Below, piece after piece: positions 32,674-41,471 of a DNA stretch of 64,000 nucleotides (position 1 is its first letter; the number at the start of each line of letters is the position of its first letter). Origin of the DNA: DSWT01 sp035373625 (GTDB lineage: Bacteria; Chloroflexota; Anaerolineae; B4-G1; SLSP01). A model generated the notes under the pieces. The model saw nothing but the letters and a program-made list of their open reading frames with translations. It was not told the origin of the DNA and made no database searches. The stretch spans positions 31,244-95,243 of the forward strand of contig DAOSNS010000013.1 of the NCBI GenBank assembly GCA_035373625.1. The letters are read 5' to 3'. The position numbers were made by a program, and so were the translations under genes.

Positions 32674-35600
32674 GTGACTGAGATTGCTTTACGTCAATAT
32701 GAGAATGAAATTGATCACCTCATAGAAGAGGCCCGCTATGTGGAAGCCCTGGCCCATACACGGCATATTCTGCGCCAACACCCGCGTTACATCAATGCAT
32801 ACTACCTTATGGGAAGAATCATGTTGGAGGCCGACCAGCCAGAGCTTGCAATAGACCTGTTTCAACGCACCCTCTATGCTGATCCCGAACATCTCATGGC
32901 ACGTATCGGTTTAACGTTGGCGCATCAACGGTTAGACAAACTGAACGCTGCGATTTGGAACCTGGAGCGCGCCATTGAACTCGATCCGGGCAATGCCGAC
33001 CTGGTTGACGAACTGCGCCAGCTCTACGGACGGCGTGATGGCGTAGAACCCGACCGCATCCCGCTCAATCGCGCCGCCCTGGCGCGGCTCTACATCCGTG
33101 GGAACCGCCCCGGTCGCGCTGTCGAAGAACTACGGGCGCTGCTCGAAGCACAACCCACACGCAACGACCTGCGGCTGGCGCTGGCTGAGGCGTACTGGCG
33201 CAACGATCAGATTGTCCAGGCGGCAGATTTATGTCAACGTCTACTGGATGACATGCGCTACTGCTTGAAAGCCAACTTGCTCTTGGGGGCCTTGTGGGTG
33301 GATAGCGGTCAAGAGGAAGGCCAGCTTTACCTCAAGCGTGCCGAGGAACTCGATCCCGAAAATGTACTGGCGAATGAAATTTTCGGTTCGGCCTCTCCCC
33401 TTAAGCCCCGAGAGATCACCCTGGAACGTCTGGCCTACCGCCCCGGCGAGCTTGACATTGACACGCAGGCTAAATGGTTCCAAAAGCTCGAACAGACCTC
33501 TGTAATTGTAGGCATTCCAGAAATGATGCCTGAAATGACCGGCGCCGAAGCCCGATTGGTGGACATCACGGCCGGACTTGAAGCCCAAATTGAAATCCCC
33601 GACTGGCTCCGTGAGTTAGGCCCCGAAGAAGGGGAAGCGGGTTGGATGGCCGGCATTGGCGCGGAGGCCGGCGCGCCCGAAACGTCCGCCGAAGTAAGCA
33701 TCCCTGAGTGGCTAGAGACAAAAGAAGCCGCAGAAGCCATAGCCGGTGAAGCCACGCCGGATTGGTTAAGTTCACTCGCTCCAGAGGAAGCCGCTCCCCC
33801 TGTCAAAGAAGAACTGGAAGCCGCTGAGGCGTTACCGGATTGGCTTAGCGAGTTAAAACCTGAAGAGGCAGCCCCAGAAGCAGAGTTGGACTGGCTACAG
33901 GCGCTCGGAGTTGGCACGGCCACGGTCGAAGAAGTCCCATTGCCGGAAGAAGGCATACCGGACTGGCTACGCGAAATTAGAAAACCCGGCATCGAGGCCG
34001 AAGCTGAGGCCCAACCGGCGGCAGAAGAATTGCCCGGTTGGTTGCAGGAACTTCAGCCTCCAATGCCGGCCGCAGAAACAGCCGAATCACCGGAAGAAGA
34101 AGAAATCCCTGAATGGCTCAAACCATCTGCGGAAGCGGCTGAACCCTTTCTGGCTACAGAGGAAGGCGAACTCCCTGACTGGTTAACGTCTTTTCAAGTA
34201 GAAGAAGTCGGCACTGCCGAGACCGCGGAGGCTGCGCCAGAGGCAGCAGCAGAAGCGTTACCCGACTGGCTCAGCGAACTCGAAGCCGCCGAGGCGCCCG
34301 AACGCCACGAGGAAATACCAACCACAGAAGAAATTCCTGACTGGCTGAGTGCCCTGCAACCGGCCGCAGAAATCACCTCAGAGGCCGAGCCGATTGAAAA
34401 GGAACTGCTTGAGTGGTTGGCGGATATCGAGCCTGAAGTCGAAGAAGTCCCTGCCACAGAAGAAGAGGCGGCACTTCCCGAATGGCTGATGGCTGGTGAA
34501 ACCTCGCCCGTTATTGAAGAAGCCCCCACTGCCGAAGGGTTCTTCGGCTGGGAAACATTCGGCGCCGAGGCTGCCGAGGTTGAAGCGCCCGCTGCCGAAG
34601 CCCCCGTAGAAGAGGAGCTGTTGGAGTGGGAACAGCTCGCAGAGCAGGCAGAAGCAGGGGCCATCGAGGCCCCCACCGCCGAAGGCGACTTCCTTTCCGG
34701 CGATGAAGCGCTCGCCTGGCTCGAAAGCCTCACGGCGGGCAAGGAAGAGGAACTGCGCGCTCAGGCCGAAGCCGAGGCGCAGGCCCGCGTCGCCGAAATC
34801 CTCGGACGCAAGCCCGAAGCCGAGGCGAAACCCCAGATTGTGGCACCCGAAACCACACCCGAAGCCACAATCGAAGAGGCCCCTGCCGCCGAAGGCTTCT
34901 TCGGCTGGGAGACGTTCGGCGCCGAGGCTGCCGAGGTTGAAGCGCCCGCTGCCGAAGCCCCCGTAGAAGAGGAGCTGTTGGAGTGGGAACAGCTCGCAGA
35001 GCAGGTAGAAGCAGGGGCCATCGAGGCTCCCACCGCCGAGGGCGACTTCCTTTCCGGCGATGAAGCGCTCGCCTGGCTCGAAAGCCTCACGGCAGGCAAG
35101 GAAGAAGAACTGCGCGCTCAGGCCGAAGCCGAGGCGCAAGCCCGCGTCGCCGAAATCCTCGGACGCAAACCCGAAGCCGAGGCGAAACCCCAGATTGTGG
35201 CACCCGAAGCCACGGTCGAAGAGGCGCCCGTCATCGAAGAACCCTTCGGCTGGGAGACATTCGGCGCCGAGGCTGCCGAGATCGAGGCCCCCGCTGAAGA
35301 AGTCCCCGTAGAAGAGGAACTGTTGGAGTGGGAACGTCTGGCAGAGCAAATCGAAGAAGGTGCCATCGAGGCCCCCACCGCCGAAGGCGATTTCCTTTCC
35401 GGCGATGAAGCGCTCGCCTGGCTCGAAAGCCTCGCGGCGGGCAAGGAAGAAGAACTGCGCGCTCAGGCCGAAGCCGAGGCGCAAGCCCGCGTCGCCGAAA
35501 TCCTCGGGCACAAGCCCGAAGCCGAGGCGAAACCCCAGATTGTGGCACCCGAAGCCACACCCAAAGCCACACCCGAAGCCACACCCGAAGCCACAATCGA

Positions 35601-37356
35601 AGAGGCACCTGCCGCCGAAGGCTTCTTCGGTTGGGAGACGTTCGGCGCCGAGGCTGCCGAGGTCAAAGCCACTGCCGAAGAGCTACCGGCGGGTGAACGT
35701 CTGGCGGAGCAGATGGAAACAGGCGTCATCGAAGTACCCACCGCTGAGGGCGACTTCCTTTCCGGCGACGAAGCGCTCGCCTGGCTCGAAAGCCTCACGG
35801 CGGGCAAGGAAGAAGAACTACGCGCTCAGGCCGAAGCCGAGGCACAAGCCCGCGTCGCCGAAATCCTCGGACGCAAGCCCGAACCCAAACGCGCCAGGCC
35901 GGTTTCCCCCATTGAAAAGCCCGCGCCGGCCGCGGCCGAAGGGCCTGCACCCGCCAAGGCTGAAGCCGCGCTACCCGTCGCCGAGGGCGAATTCCTCTCC
36001 GGTGATGAGGCGCTTGCCTGGCTCGAAAGCCTCACGGCAGGCAAGGAAGAGGAATTGCGCGCCCGTGCTGAGGCCGAAGCGCAGGCCCGTGTCGCCGAAA
36101 TCCTCGGACGCACCCCCAAGCCCGCGCCCGCACCGGAAACCGCAGTGCCAACGCCACCGGTCACCGCCCCGACGCCGCCTGCTGAAGAGGTCGTCGCCAA
36201 AGAAGCGGTGACCGAGGAGGTCGTGCCCGTCGCCGAGGGCGAATTCCTCTCCGGCGATGAAGCCCTCGCCTGGCTCGAAAGCCTCGCCGCGGGCAAAGAA
36301 GAGGAGTTGCGCGCGCGGGCCGAGGCCGAAGCGCAGGCCCGTGTCGCCGAAATCCTCGGACGCACCCCCAAGCCCGCGCCCGCACCGGAAACCGCAGTGC
36401 CAACGCCACCGGTCACCGCCCCGACGCCGCCTGCTGAAGAGGTCGTCGCCAAAGAAGCGGTGACCGAGGAGGTCGTGCCCGTCGCCGAGGGCGAATTCCT
36501 CTCCGGCGATGAAGCCCTCGCCTGGCTCGAAAGCCTCGCCGCGGGCAAAGAAGAGGAGTTGCGCGCGCGGGCCGAGGCCGAAGCGCAGGCCCGTGTCGCC
36601 GAAATCCTCGGACGCACCCCCAAGCCCGCGCCCGCACCGGAAACCGCAGTGCCAACGCCACCGGTCACCGCCCCGACGCCGCCTGCTGAAGAGGTCGTCG
36701 CCAAAGAAGCGGTGACCGAGGAGGTCGTGCCCGTCGCCGAGGGCGAATTCCTCTCCGGCGATGAAGCCCTCGCCTGGCTCGAAAGCCTCGCCGCGGGCAA
36801 AGAAGAGGAGTTGCGCGCGCGGGCCGAGGCCGAAACGCAGGCCCGCGTTGCCGAAATCCTCGGACGCAAGCCCGAACCTGCACCGGCACCTGCTCCTGTG
36901 GAGGCACCCAAGCCGAAGATCACGCCCCCGAAAGCCCCTGTAGTGGAAGCCGTCGCCGAGGCCCCCACCCCGAAAGCCGCCACGCCGAAACCCGCTGCCG
37001 AAGCCCCTGCGCCAAAGGCAGTGGTCACCGCGCCGCCGGCCGAAGCAAAGGGCGCCGCTCCGGACCTGGCGACGCTGCGCAAAGCCGTAGCGCGTGACGA
37101 GTCGGACCACGGCAGCCGCCTGGCGCTGGCACGCGAGCTGTGGCGAACCGGCGCAACCGAAGAGGCATTGACGCACTACGCTTACCTGATCCAGGCGCAA
37201 GCGCACATCCAGGACATTGTCGCAGACCTGCAACAGGCCGCCGCCGAAAACCCACAAGACGCCACCCTCCTGCAAACGCTCGGCGACGCCTATATGGTCG
37301 AAGGGCTGGTAGATCAGGCATTGAAGGTTTACGAGCGGGCTATGGCGATCCTATAA
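32674..37356 (+). CDS. Giant TPR protein with acidic repeats and PDWL motifs
   Basis: The 1,560-residue protein starts with GTG behind AAGGAGGG. Residues about 1-260 are TPR repeats (LMGRIMLEADQPELAIDLFQRTLYADPEH is typical). From about 300 to 620 there are more than ten short motifs of the form (I/L)PDWL or (I/L)PEWL in a Glu/Ala-rich context. From about 660 to 1,395 a long unit containing EGDFLSGDEALAWLESL, GKEEELRAQAEAEAQARVAEILG and a Pro/Ala linker occurs about eight times. Another TPR pair ends the protein (about 1,460-1,560). No signal peptide or membrane helix exists. The motifs look like binding sites displayed on a long acidic linker, so a cytosolic scaffold is the best inference. 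Confidence 0.85.
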   Translation: MTEIALRQYENEIDHLIEEARYVEALAHTRHILRQHPRYINAYYLMGRIMLEADQPELAIDLFQRTLYADPEHLMARIGLTLAHQRLDKLNAAIWNLERAIELDPGNADLVDELRQLYGRRDGVEPDRIPLNRAALARLYIRGNRPGRAVEELRALLEAQPTRNDLRLALAEAYWRNDQIVQAADLCQRLLDDMRYCLKANLLLGALWVDSGQEEGQLYLKRAEELDPENVLANEIFGSASPLKPREITLERLAYRPGELDIDTQAKWFQKLEQTSVIVGIPEMMPEMTGAEARLVDITAGLEAQIEIPDWLRELGPEEGEAGWMAGIGAEAGAPETSAEVSIPEWLETKEAAEAIAGEATPDWLSSLAPEEAAPPVKEELEAAEALPDWLSELKPEEAAPEAELDWLQALGVGTATVEEVPLPEEGIPDWLREIRKPGIEAEAEAQPAAEELPGWLQELQPPMPAAETAESPEEEEIPEWLKPSAEAAEPFLATEEGELPDWLTSFQVEEVGTAETAEAAPEAAAEALPDWLSELEAAEAPERHEEIPTTEEIPDWLSALQPAAEITSEAEPIEKELLEWLADIEPEVEEVPATEEEAALPEWLMAGETSPVIEEAPTAEGFFGWETFGAEAAEVEAPAAEAPVEEELLEWEQLAEQAEAGAIEAPTAEGDFLSGDEALAWLESLTAGKEEELRAQAEAEAQARVAEILGRKPEAEAKPQIVAPETTPEATIEEAPAAEGFFGWETFGAEAAEVEAPAAEAPVEEELLEWEQLAEQVEAGAIEAPTAEGDFLSGDEALAWLESLTAGKEEELRAQAEAEAQARVAEILGRKPEAEAKPQIVAPEATVEEAPVIEEPFGWETFGAEAAEIEAPAEEVPVEEELLEWERLAEQIEEGAIEAPTAEGDFLSGDEALAWLESLAAGKEEELRAQAEAEAQARVAEILGHKPEAEAKPQIVAPEATPKATPEATPEATIEEAPAAEGFFGWETFGAEAAEVKATAEELPAGERLAEQMETGVIEVPTAEGDFLSGDEALAWLESLTAGKEEELRAQAEAEAQARVAEILGRKPEPKRARPVSPIEKPAPAAAEGPAPAKAEAALPVAEGEFLSGDEALAWLESLTAGKEEELRARAEAEAQARVAEILGRTPKPAPAPETAVPTPPVTAPTPPAEEVVAKEAVTEEVVPVAEGEFLSGDEALAWLESLAAGKEEELRARAEAEAQARVAEILGRTPKPAPAPETAVPTPPVTAPTPPAEEVVAKEAVTEEVVPVAEGEFLSGDEALAWLESLAAGKEEELRARAEAEAQARVAEILGRTPKPAPAPETAVPTPPVTAPTPPAEEVVAKEAVTEEVVPVAEGEFLSGDEALAWLESLAAGKEEELRARAEAETQARVAEILGRKPEPAPAPAPVEAPKPKITPPKAPVVEAVAEAPTPKAATPKPAAEAPAPKAVVTAPPAEAKGAAPDLATLRKAVARDESDHGSRLALARELWRTGATEEALTHYAYLIQAQAHIQDIVADLQQAAAENPQDATLLQTLGDAYMVEGLVDQALKVYERAMAIL
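35983..36862 (+). repeat. 252-bp near-identical tandem repeats inside the TPR gene
   Basis: Blocks starting near 35983, 36235, 36487 and 36739 repeat every 252 bases (84 codons). The second to fourth are almost identical in DNA. Older, diverged units of variable length lie upstream at about 34680, 35037, 35385 and 35745. The near identity implies recent duplication or gene conversion, and the number of copies may differ between strains or be mis-assembled. Confidence 0.93.
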
Positions 37357-37372
37357 CTTTGTCCCCGCAACC

Positions 37373-37402
37373 AAAGGGCGCACAGTGCCATGTGCGCCCT
37401 TT
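37373..37402 (+). terminator. Intrinsic terminator after the TPR gene
   Basis: AAAGGGCGCACA and TGTGCGCCCTTT form a 12-bp stem with a 6-base loop, followed by T residues. It lies 17 bases after the stop codon. Confidence 0.85.
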
Positions 37403-37430
37403 TAGTTGGGGATGCGTTTCAATACAATTT

Positions 37431-37439
37431 TGGTATAAT
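37431..37439 (+). promoter_or_regulatory. Extended -10 promoter of the NDK-like gene
   Basis: The sequence TGGTATAAT gives a perfect TATAAT with the TGn extension. No good -35 hexamer is seen at the usual distance, as is common for extended -10 promoters. The leader would be about 40 bases. Confidence 0.65.
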
Positions 37440-37484
37440 ACACGCCATGAAATCATCCCTATTCATACGCAAAGGACAAAGAAA

Positions 37485-38498
37485 ATGACGATCAACATCG
37501 AATTAGTCAAAAACATTGCCGCCATCACCCCTACATGCGATGAATTTGTCATCGTGCAACCGGTCAAGATCGGCCGGGAAACGTGGCGCAACGAGTTGTT
37601 GTTGTTTGTGAAACCGGAAATCTTCATGGTCAAGGAATCCAAATATGTCGAGGCTGCGTTGCAGCTCGTTTTTGCCAGGCTTGAGGAGTTCAAGGCCCAT
37701 GTCGGCGGCGTAGCCGTTGTGGGCGGCAAGGTGTTGGAAGAAGCCGAGATCATGAACCGCCACTACGGCTACATCAACCGCCTGTCGCGCTTTGCCTCAA
37801 CGATGGTGGACGCGGAGGACCGACGGAAGATCGCCGAGGCGTTGGGTCTGGCCTCCGTTGATGAGTTCCCCATCCTGGGCGGGCACGAGTACCTCAAGGC
37901 CCACCCCGGTGAGAGTTGTTTTGACCTGGACAGCCTGTGGTTCACCAAAAAATCGCTCAAAATCAGGAGCGGGTTTTACGTGCAACTCTACGAAAAGGAC
38001 GGCGAACGCTTTATTCTGGTCAACGGCTTCCATCCTGCCCAACTGTTGCACTTCACCGATCCCACCCACCGCATCGTCCTGGTGCTGATCCACGCCGACA
38101 CCCCCTGGGCCGTGCTGCGCAATGAGATGGTCGGCGCCACCTTCCCCGAAAAGGCCGTCCCCCACTCCATCCGTGGCACGCTTTACGCGCATGCCCACGA
38201 TTATGGCTTGGGTGAGGTCAGCATCGCCAACAACGGCGTGCATCTTTCCGCCGGGCCTTTTGAGGGCTTTTTCGAGATTCACAACTTCTTTGGGAAAATC
38301 CTCAACCTCAATCTCGAAAAACAGCCGCCGCTGCTGCTGAAGAAGATGCTTGCGGCAGGTATTCCATTACCAAAAGCCCTCAAAGCGCTGGATAATCCCA
38401 TCGTGAGTGAGTCGCCCAAGCCTACCGATCTCTTCACGGCAACAGAGGATATGGACAGCGACGCCGCTATCGCGTTCTGGAAACAAGCGAACGCCTAA
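37485..38498 (+). CDS. Nucleoside-diphosphate-kinase-like protein with a large insertion
   Basis: The 337-residue protein seems to contain an NDK fold split in two. The N-terminal half (about residues 38-100) has FVKPEIF, matching the KPD strand of NDK, and HYG at 93-95. After an insertion of about 90 residues, the C-terminal half (about 197-270) reads VGATFPEKAVPHSIRG and NNGVHLSAGPFEGFFEIHNFF. These parallel the VGATNP-AxPGTIR and N-x-x-H-x-S blocks. The catalytic His would be His253. Normal NDKs are about 140 residues, so this is a different family or a highly modified enzyme. The ATG follows AAAGGA and has its own promoter. Assignment is from motif reading only. Confidence 0.55.
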   Translation: MTINIELVKNIAAITPTCDEFVIVQPVKIGRETWRNELLLFVKPEIFMVKESKYVEAALQLVFARLEEFKAHVGGVAVVGGKVLEEAEIMNRHYGYINRLSRFASTMVDAEDRRKIAEALGLASVDEFPILGGHEYLKAHPGESCFDLDSLWFTKKSLKIRSGFYVQLYEKDGERFILVNGFHPAQLLHFTDPTHRIVLVLIHADTPWAVLRNEMVGATFPEKAVPHSIRGTLYAHAHDYGLGEVSIANNGVHLSAGPFEGFFEIHNFFGKILNLNLEKQPPLLLKKMLAAGIPLPKALKALDNPIVSESPKPTDLFTATEDMDSDAAIAFWKQANA

Positions 38499-38526
38499 CC
38501 CCCTTATCTGTCGCCGATTAAGCAGA

Positions 38527-38649
38527 CAGGACTTACGCAAACCGGCGGCACTTTACCGCAGAGCACGCCGAGAGCGCGGAGAGTTTCTCATTTCTCGGCG
38601 TTCTCAGCGGCCTCGGCGGTGAAAAATGGATACGTCTGCGTAAGTCCTG
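38527..38649. mobile_element. MITE-like element with 13-bp terminal inverted repeats
   Basis: The ends CAGGACTTACGCA and TGCGTAAGTCCTG are perfect inverted repeats enclosing 97 bases. The inside contains an imperfect palindrome with the words CGCGGAGAG and CTCGGCGTTCTCAGCGG. A related inner motif is found near 42,380. No transposase is encoded, so it would be a non-autonomous element. It lies in the gap between the NDK-like and fixX genes. Confidence 0.65.
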
Positions 38650-38706
38650 GCAGATTGAGCAGATTTTTTGTTTGCGACTTCATCTGCTAAATCTGCTGAT
38701 AAAAAA

Positions 38707-38734
38707 GGCCGCGCAGTCCGATGACTGCGCGGCC
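38707..38734 (-). terminator. Intrinsic terminator of the etf-fix operon
   Basis: GGCCGCGCAGTC and GACTGCGCGGCC form a 12-bp stem with a 4-base loop. Read leftward it is followed by six T residues. It lies 22 bases after the fixX stop. Confidence 0.9.
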
Positions 38735-38755
38735 AATGTTTAGCCCCTATCGGTT

Positions 38756-39106
38756 TTATCCAAACTTATACGCCACGCCGAAACCGCCGCGCGGCAAGGT
38801 CCACTCGATGTTCTGATACGGACAGCCCACACGGCAACTGCCACACTCGACGCAAGCCTGATACGCCACCTGGATTTTGCCATCATGGCCGAGCGTGTAG
38901 ACACTCACCGGACAGAAATCGAGGCACGGCTTGTACTGGCAACGCGCGCATACCGCATGATCCTTGATCTTGAGATGGCTTTGCTTTTCGTCAATGAAAT
39001 ACTTCAGCGAGACCAGCAAGTCGTCCACGTACACGGCCGGCAGGCTCTCACGCAAATCCTGCGGCAGTTCCTTGACCGTAAATGCGTCCCCCTTTTTCAT
39101 TACCAT
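38756..39106 (-). CDS. fixX: FixX-like ferredoxin
   Basis: The 116-residue protein carries two cysteine clusters, CARCQYKPCLDFCP and CVECGSCRVGCP. This is the FixX/ETF-quinone-oxidoreductase ferredoxin pattern in which one or two [4Fe-4S] clusters are bound. It would pass electrons between the flavins of FixC and the quinone pool. The start ATG overlaps the stop of fixC, indicating translational coupling. It is the last gene of the EtfB-EtfA-FixC-FixX operon and is followed by a strong terminator. Confidence 0.92.
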   Translation of the reverse strand: MVMKKGDAFTVKELPQDLRESLPAVYVDDLLVSLKYFIDEKQSHLKIKDHAVCARCQYKPCLDFCPVSVYTLGHDGKIQVAYQACVECGSCRVGCPYQNIEWTLPRGGFGVAYKFG

Positions 39107-40431
39107 CCCATCACCGCCCTTCCCATAGAGAGCAGGTCGCCCACGGCTTTCAGGAATTGCCGGCGACTGGTCAGGCTCCCCATGATGTTTTTGAACAATT
39201 GTTTCTTCGGCTGACCATAAGCACTGAAGAACTGCTCCAACGCCTCATTGATGAAACTCGGATACGTATCCATAAAGGCCGGGTGCGTCTCCAGGAAGCG
39301 GGCAAAGTTGCGATATTGCTTCATATCCTGGAGGATGAAGCGCTCCTTGAGACACTCCTCGTATTGCGCCAACGTGGCACTGGAGAAATCACCCCGTTTG
39401 TGCGCTTCAATCGCCGTTTCGGCGGCCACTTTCCCGGCAATGATCGCCATGTTGGTGCCTTCCCAGTGCAGCGCGTTGACCATCGAGGCCGCATCGCCGG
39501 CTACCATTGCCCCGCCGGTGTACAGCCTGGGCATATCGCGGTACCCGCCTTCGGGAATCAGGTGCGCGCCGTATTCGAGCAACTGCCCGCCCTTGACCAG
39601 CGGTGCAATCGCCGGATGGCGGAGATAACGCTGCAAAACCTCATAGGGTTTGAGCCGGTACTCGATTACGGCGTCGAGCATCATCCCCAACCCCACGGAA
39701 ATGCTGGTTTTGTTGGTGTAGACAAACCCCATCCCCGGCAGCCCCAACGATACATCCCCTAACACCGAGGCCGCAATCCCTTGCTGATCGTCGGAGAGGC
39801 CGAAGCGCGCATGGATCGTGTCCATCGGCAGCGCGATTACCTGCTTGAAAGCCAGGGCGATGTGCGTAGGCTCCAGGTCGTGATCAATCAACCCTAACTT
39901 CTGCGTCAGCAGATTGTTGACGCCTTCGCACACGATCACCACGGGCGCATAAACATCGCCCTGCGCGCGGTCGGTTGTGACGCCGATGACTTGCCCACTG
40001 CCGTCGCGGATCACATCCAGCACCGTTGTCTTGGGGATCAACAACGCGCCCGCCTGCTGCGCCTGCTCGGCCCACCACGCATCGAAGAGCGCGCGTGAGG
40101 TCATATAAGCATCGGCAGGTTGAGATGCCAGCTTGCCCCCCTGCACCGTCAGGCGCGTGAGCGCGCCATCTTTGGAAAGCATCCAGAAACCGGCCTCGGT
40201 GACAGGACGCTCAAAGGGCGGACGGCGATCCATATAGTCAGGCAGGACCTCACCGATCGCGTGGGTATAAATCGCACCGCCGAAGTAGTTCTTCGCGCCG
40301 GCCTTTTGTCCACGTTCGATCAAGGCAACGTTCAATCCGGCGCGGGCCATCACTATCGCCGCCGCAGAACCGGCCAGGCCCGCACCCACCACAATCGCGT
40401 CGAAGCGAATTTTTCCGTCGTTGTTGCTCAT
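39100..40431 (-). CDS. fixC: FixC-like FAD-dependent electron-transfer-flavoprotein:quinone oxidoreductase
   Basis: The 443-residue flavoprotein begins with the dinucleotide-binding fold AIVVGAGLAGSAAAIVMARAGLNVALIERG and contains the second FAD motif around VAGDAASMVNALHWEGTNMAI. Length and motifs match FixC of the Fix/EtfABCX complex. It overlaps etfA by 4 bases (ATGA) and fixX by 7. In characterised complexes the enzyme reduces menaquinone or ubiquinone while EtfAB reduces ferredoxin or flavodoxin. That reaction is inferred here from operon structure. Confidence 0.93.
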   Translation of the reverse strand: MSNNDGKIRFDAIVVGAGLAGSAAAIVMARAGLNVALIERGQKAGAKNYFGGAIYTHAIGEVLPDYMDRRPPFERPVTEAGFWMLSKDGALTRLTVQGGKLASQPADAYMTSRALFDAWWAEQAQQAGALLIPKTTVLDVIRDGSGQVIGVTTDRAQGDVYAPVVIVCEGVNNLLTQKLGLIDHDLEPTHIALAFKQVIALPMDTIHARFGLSDDQQGIAASVLGDVSLGLPGMGFVYTNKTSISVGLGMMLDAVIEYRLKPYEVLQRYLRHPAIAPLVKGGQLLEYGAHLIPEGGYRDMPRLYTGGAMVAGDAASMVNALHWEGTNMAIIAGKVAAETAIEAHKRGDFSSATLAQYEECLKERFILQDMKQYRNFARFLETHPAFMDTYPSFINEALEQFFSAYGQPKKQLFKNIMGSLTSRRQFLKAVGDLLSMGRAVMGW

Positions 40432-41471
40432 GCCAGAGCCTCCTTCCGCGCCTTGATTTCTTTGATCATCGCCGGGATGACCTCGAACAGGTCCCCGACG
40501 ATCCCGACATCGGCCACATCAAAGATCGGCGCATTGGGATCAGAATTGATGGCAATGATGAAGTCGGAGTTCTGCATGCCCACTTTGTGCTGCAAAGCCC
40601 CCGAAATACCGGCGGCAATGTAGAGCTTGGGACGCACCGTCTTGCCGGTCTGCCCTACCTGATGGGCATAGCTGATCCAGCCGGCATCCACACAGGGGCG
40701 ACTTGCGCCCACAACACCGCCCAGCTCGTGCGCCAATTCTTCAAGCAGTTTGAAGCCTTCAGGCGTGCCCAGGCCGCGCCCTCCGGCCACAATCACATCC
40801 GCATACTCGATATCCACATTTTCGGCCTGCTCGTGGATGAACTCCAGAATACAGGCTTCGGTGTCTTTTTCGTCCAGCGGGACTTCCTCGCGGATGATTT
40901 CACCGACGGCATCGGGATTGTACGGCGGCATCGGGAAGACACGCGGGCGCACGCTCGACATCTGCGGGCGGCTCTGGCGGCAGAGGATGGTCGCCATGAT
41001 GTTGCCGCCGAACGCAGGACGGGTCGCCAACAGCAGTTTTTGTTTGGCGCCCTTGACCTCGCCCATTTCCAGGCCGGTGCAGTCGGCGGTCAGGCCGGTG
41101 CGCAAGGCAGTGGCGACCGCGCCGGCCAGGTCGCGTCCCAAGGTGGTCGCGCCGATGAGCATGACTTCGGGCTGGTATTTGCGCGCCACGCCCGCGATGG
41201 TCTTGTAGTACGGGCAATTGCGGTAATCCGCCAGCTCCGGCTCGTCAATGAGGTAGACGCGCTCGGCACCGTATTTGATGGCCTCGTGAGCAATGGCCTC
41301 AACCTGATGCCCAAGAAGGATACTTTCAACGTGGACAGTATCGCCCGCAGCATCGGCCTCTTCTTTGACCTCCGAGGCCAGGCGGCGCGCCACCCCCAAC
41401 AATTCCCAGGAGACAGGATGGGCCTGGCCCTTTTCTTGTTCGATGAAGACCCAGAAACGTCGCGCGCTCAT
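40428..41471 (-). CDS. etfA: Electron transfer flavoprotein alpha subunit
   Basis: The 347-residue protein has the EtfA layout: an N-terminal Rossmann-like domain (FWVFIEQEKGQAHPVSWELLGVARRL) and a C-terminal FAD-binding domain. The latter contains VAGGRGLGTPEGFKLLEELAHELGGVVGASRPCVDAGW, GQTGKTVRPKLYIAAGISGALQHKVGM and INSDPNAPIFDVADVGIVGDL. All are standard FAD contacts. It overlaps both neighbours by four bases. No [4Fe-4S] insertion is seen. Confidence 0.95.
   Translation of the reverse strand: MSARRFWVFIEQEKGQAHPVSWELLGVARRLASEVKEEADAAGDTVHVESILLGHQVEAIAHEAIKYGAERVYLIDEPELADYRNCPYYKTIAGVARKYQPEVMLIGATTLGRDLAGAVATALRTGLTADCTGLEMGEVKGAKQKLLLATRPAFGGNIMATILCRQSRPQMSSVRPRVFPMPPYNPDAVGEIIREEVPLDEKDTEACILEFIHEQAENVDIEYADVIVAGGRGLGTPEGFKLLEELAHELGGVVGASRPCVDAGWISYAHQVGQTGKTVRPKLYIAAGISGALQHKVGMQNSDFIIAINSDPNAPIFDVADVGIVGDLFEVIPAMIKEIKARKEALA

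Noticed and set aside
35826..37275. Long antisense frames of about 420-430 codons within the TPR gene
   Set aside because: They are the reverse reading of the repetitive GC-rich gene; composition and repeats mirror the sense gene.
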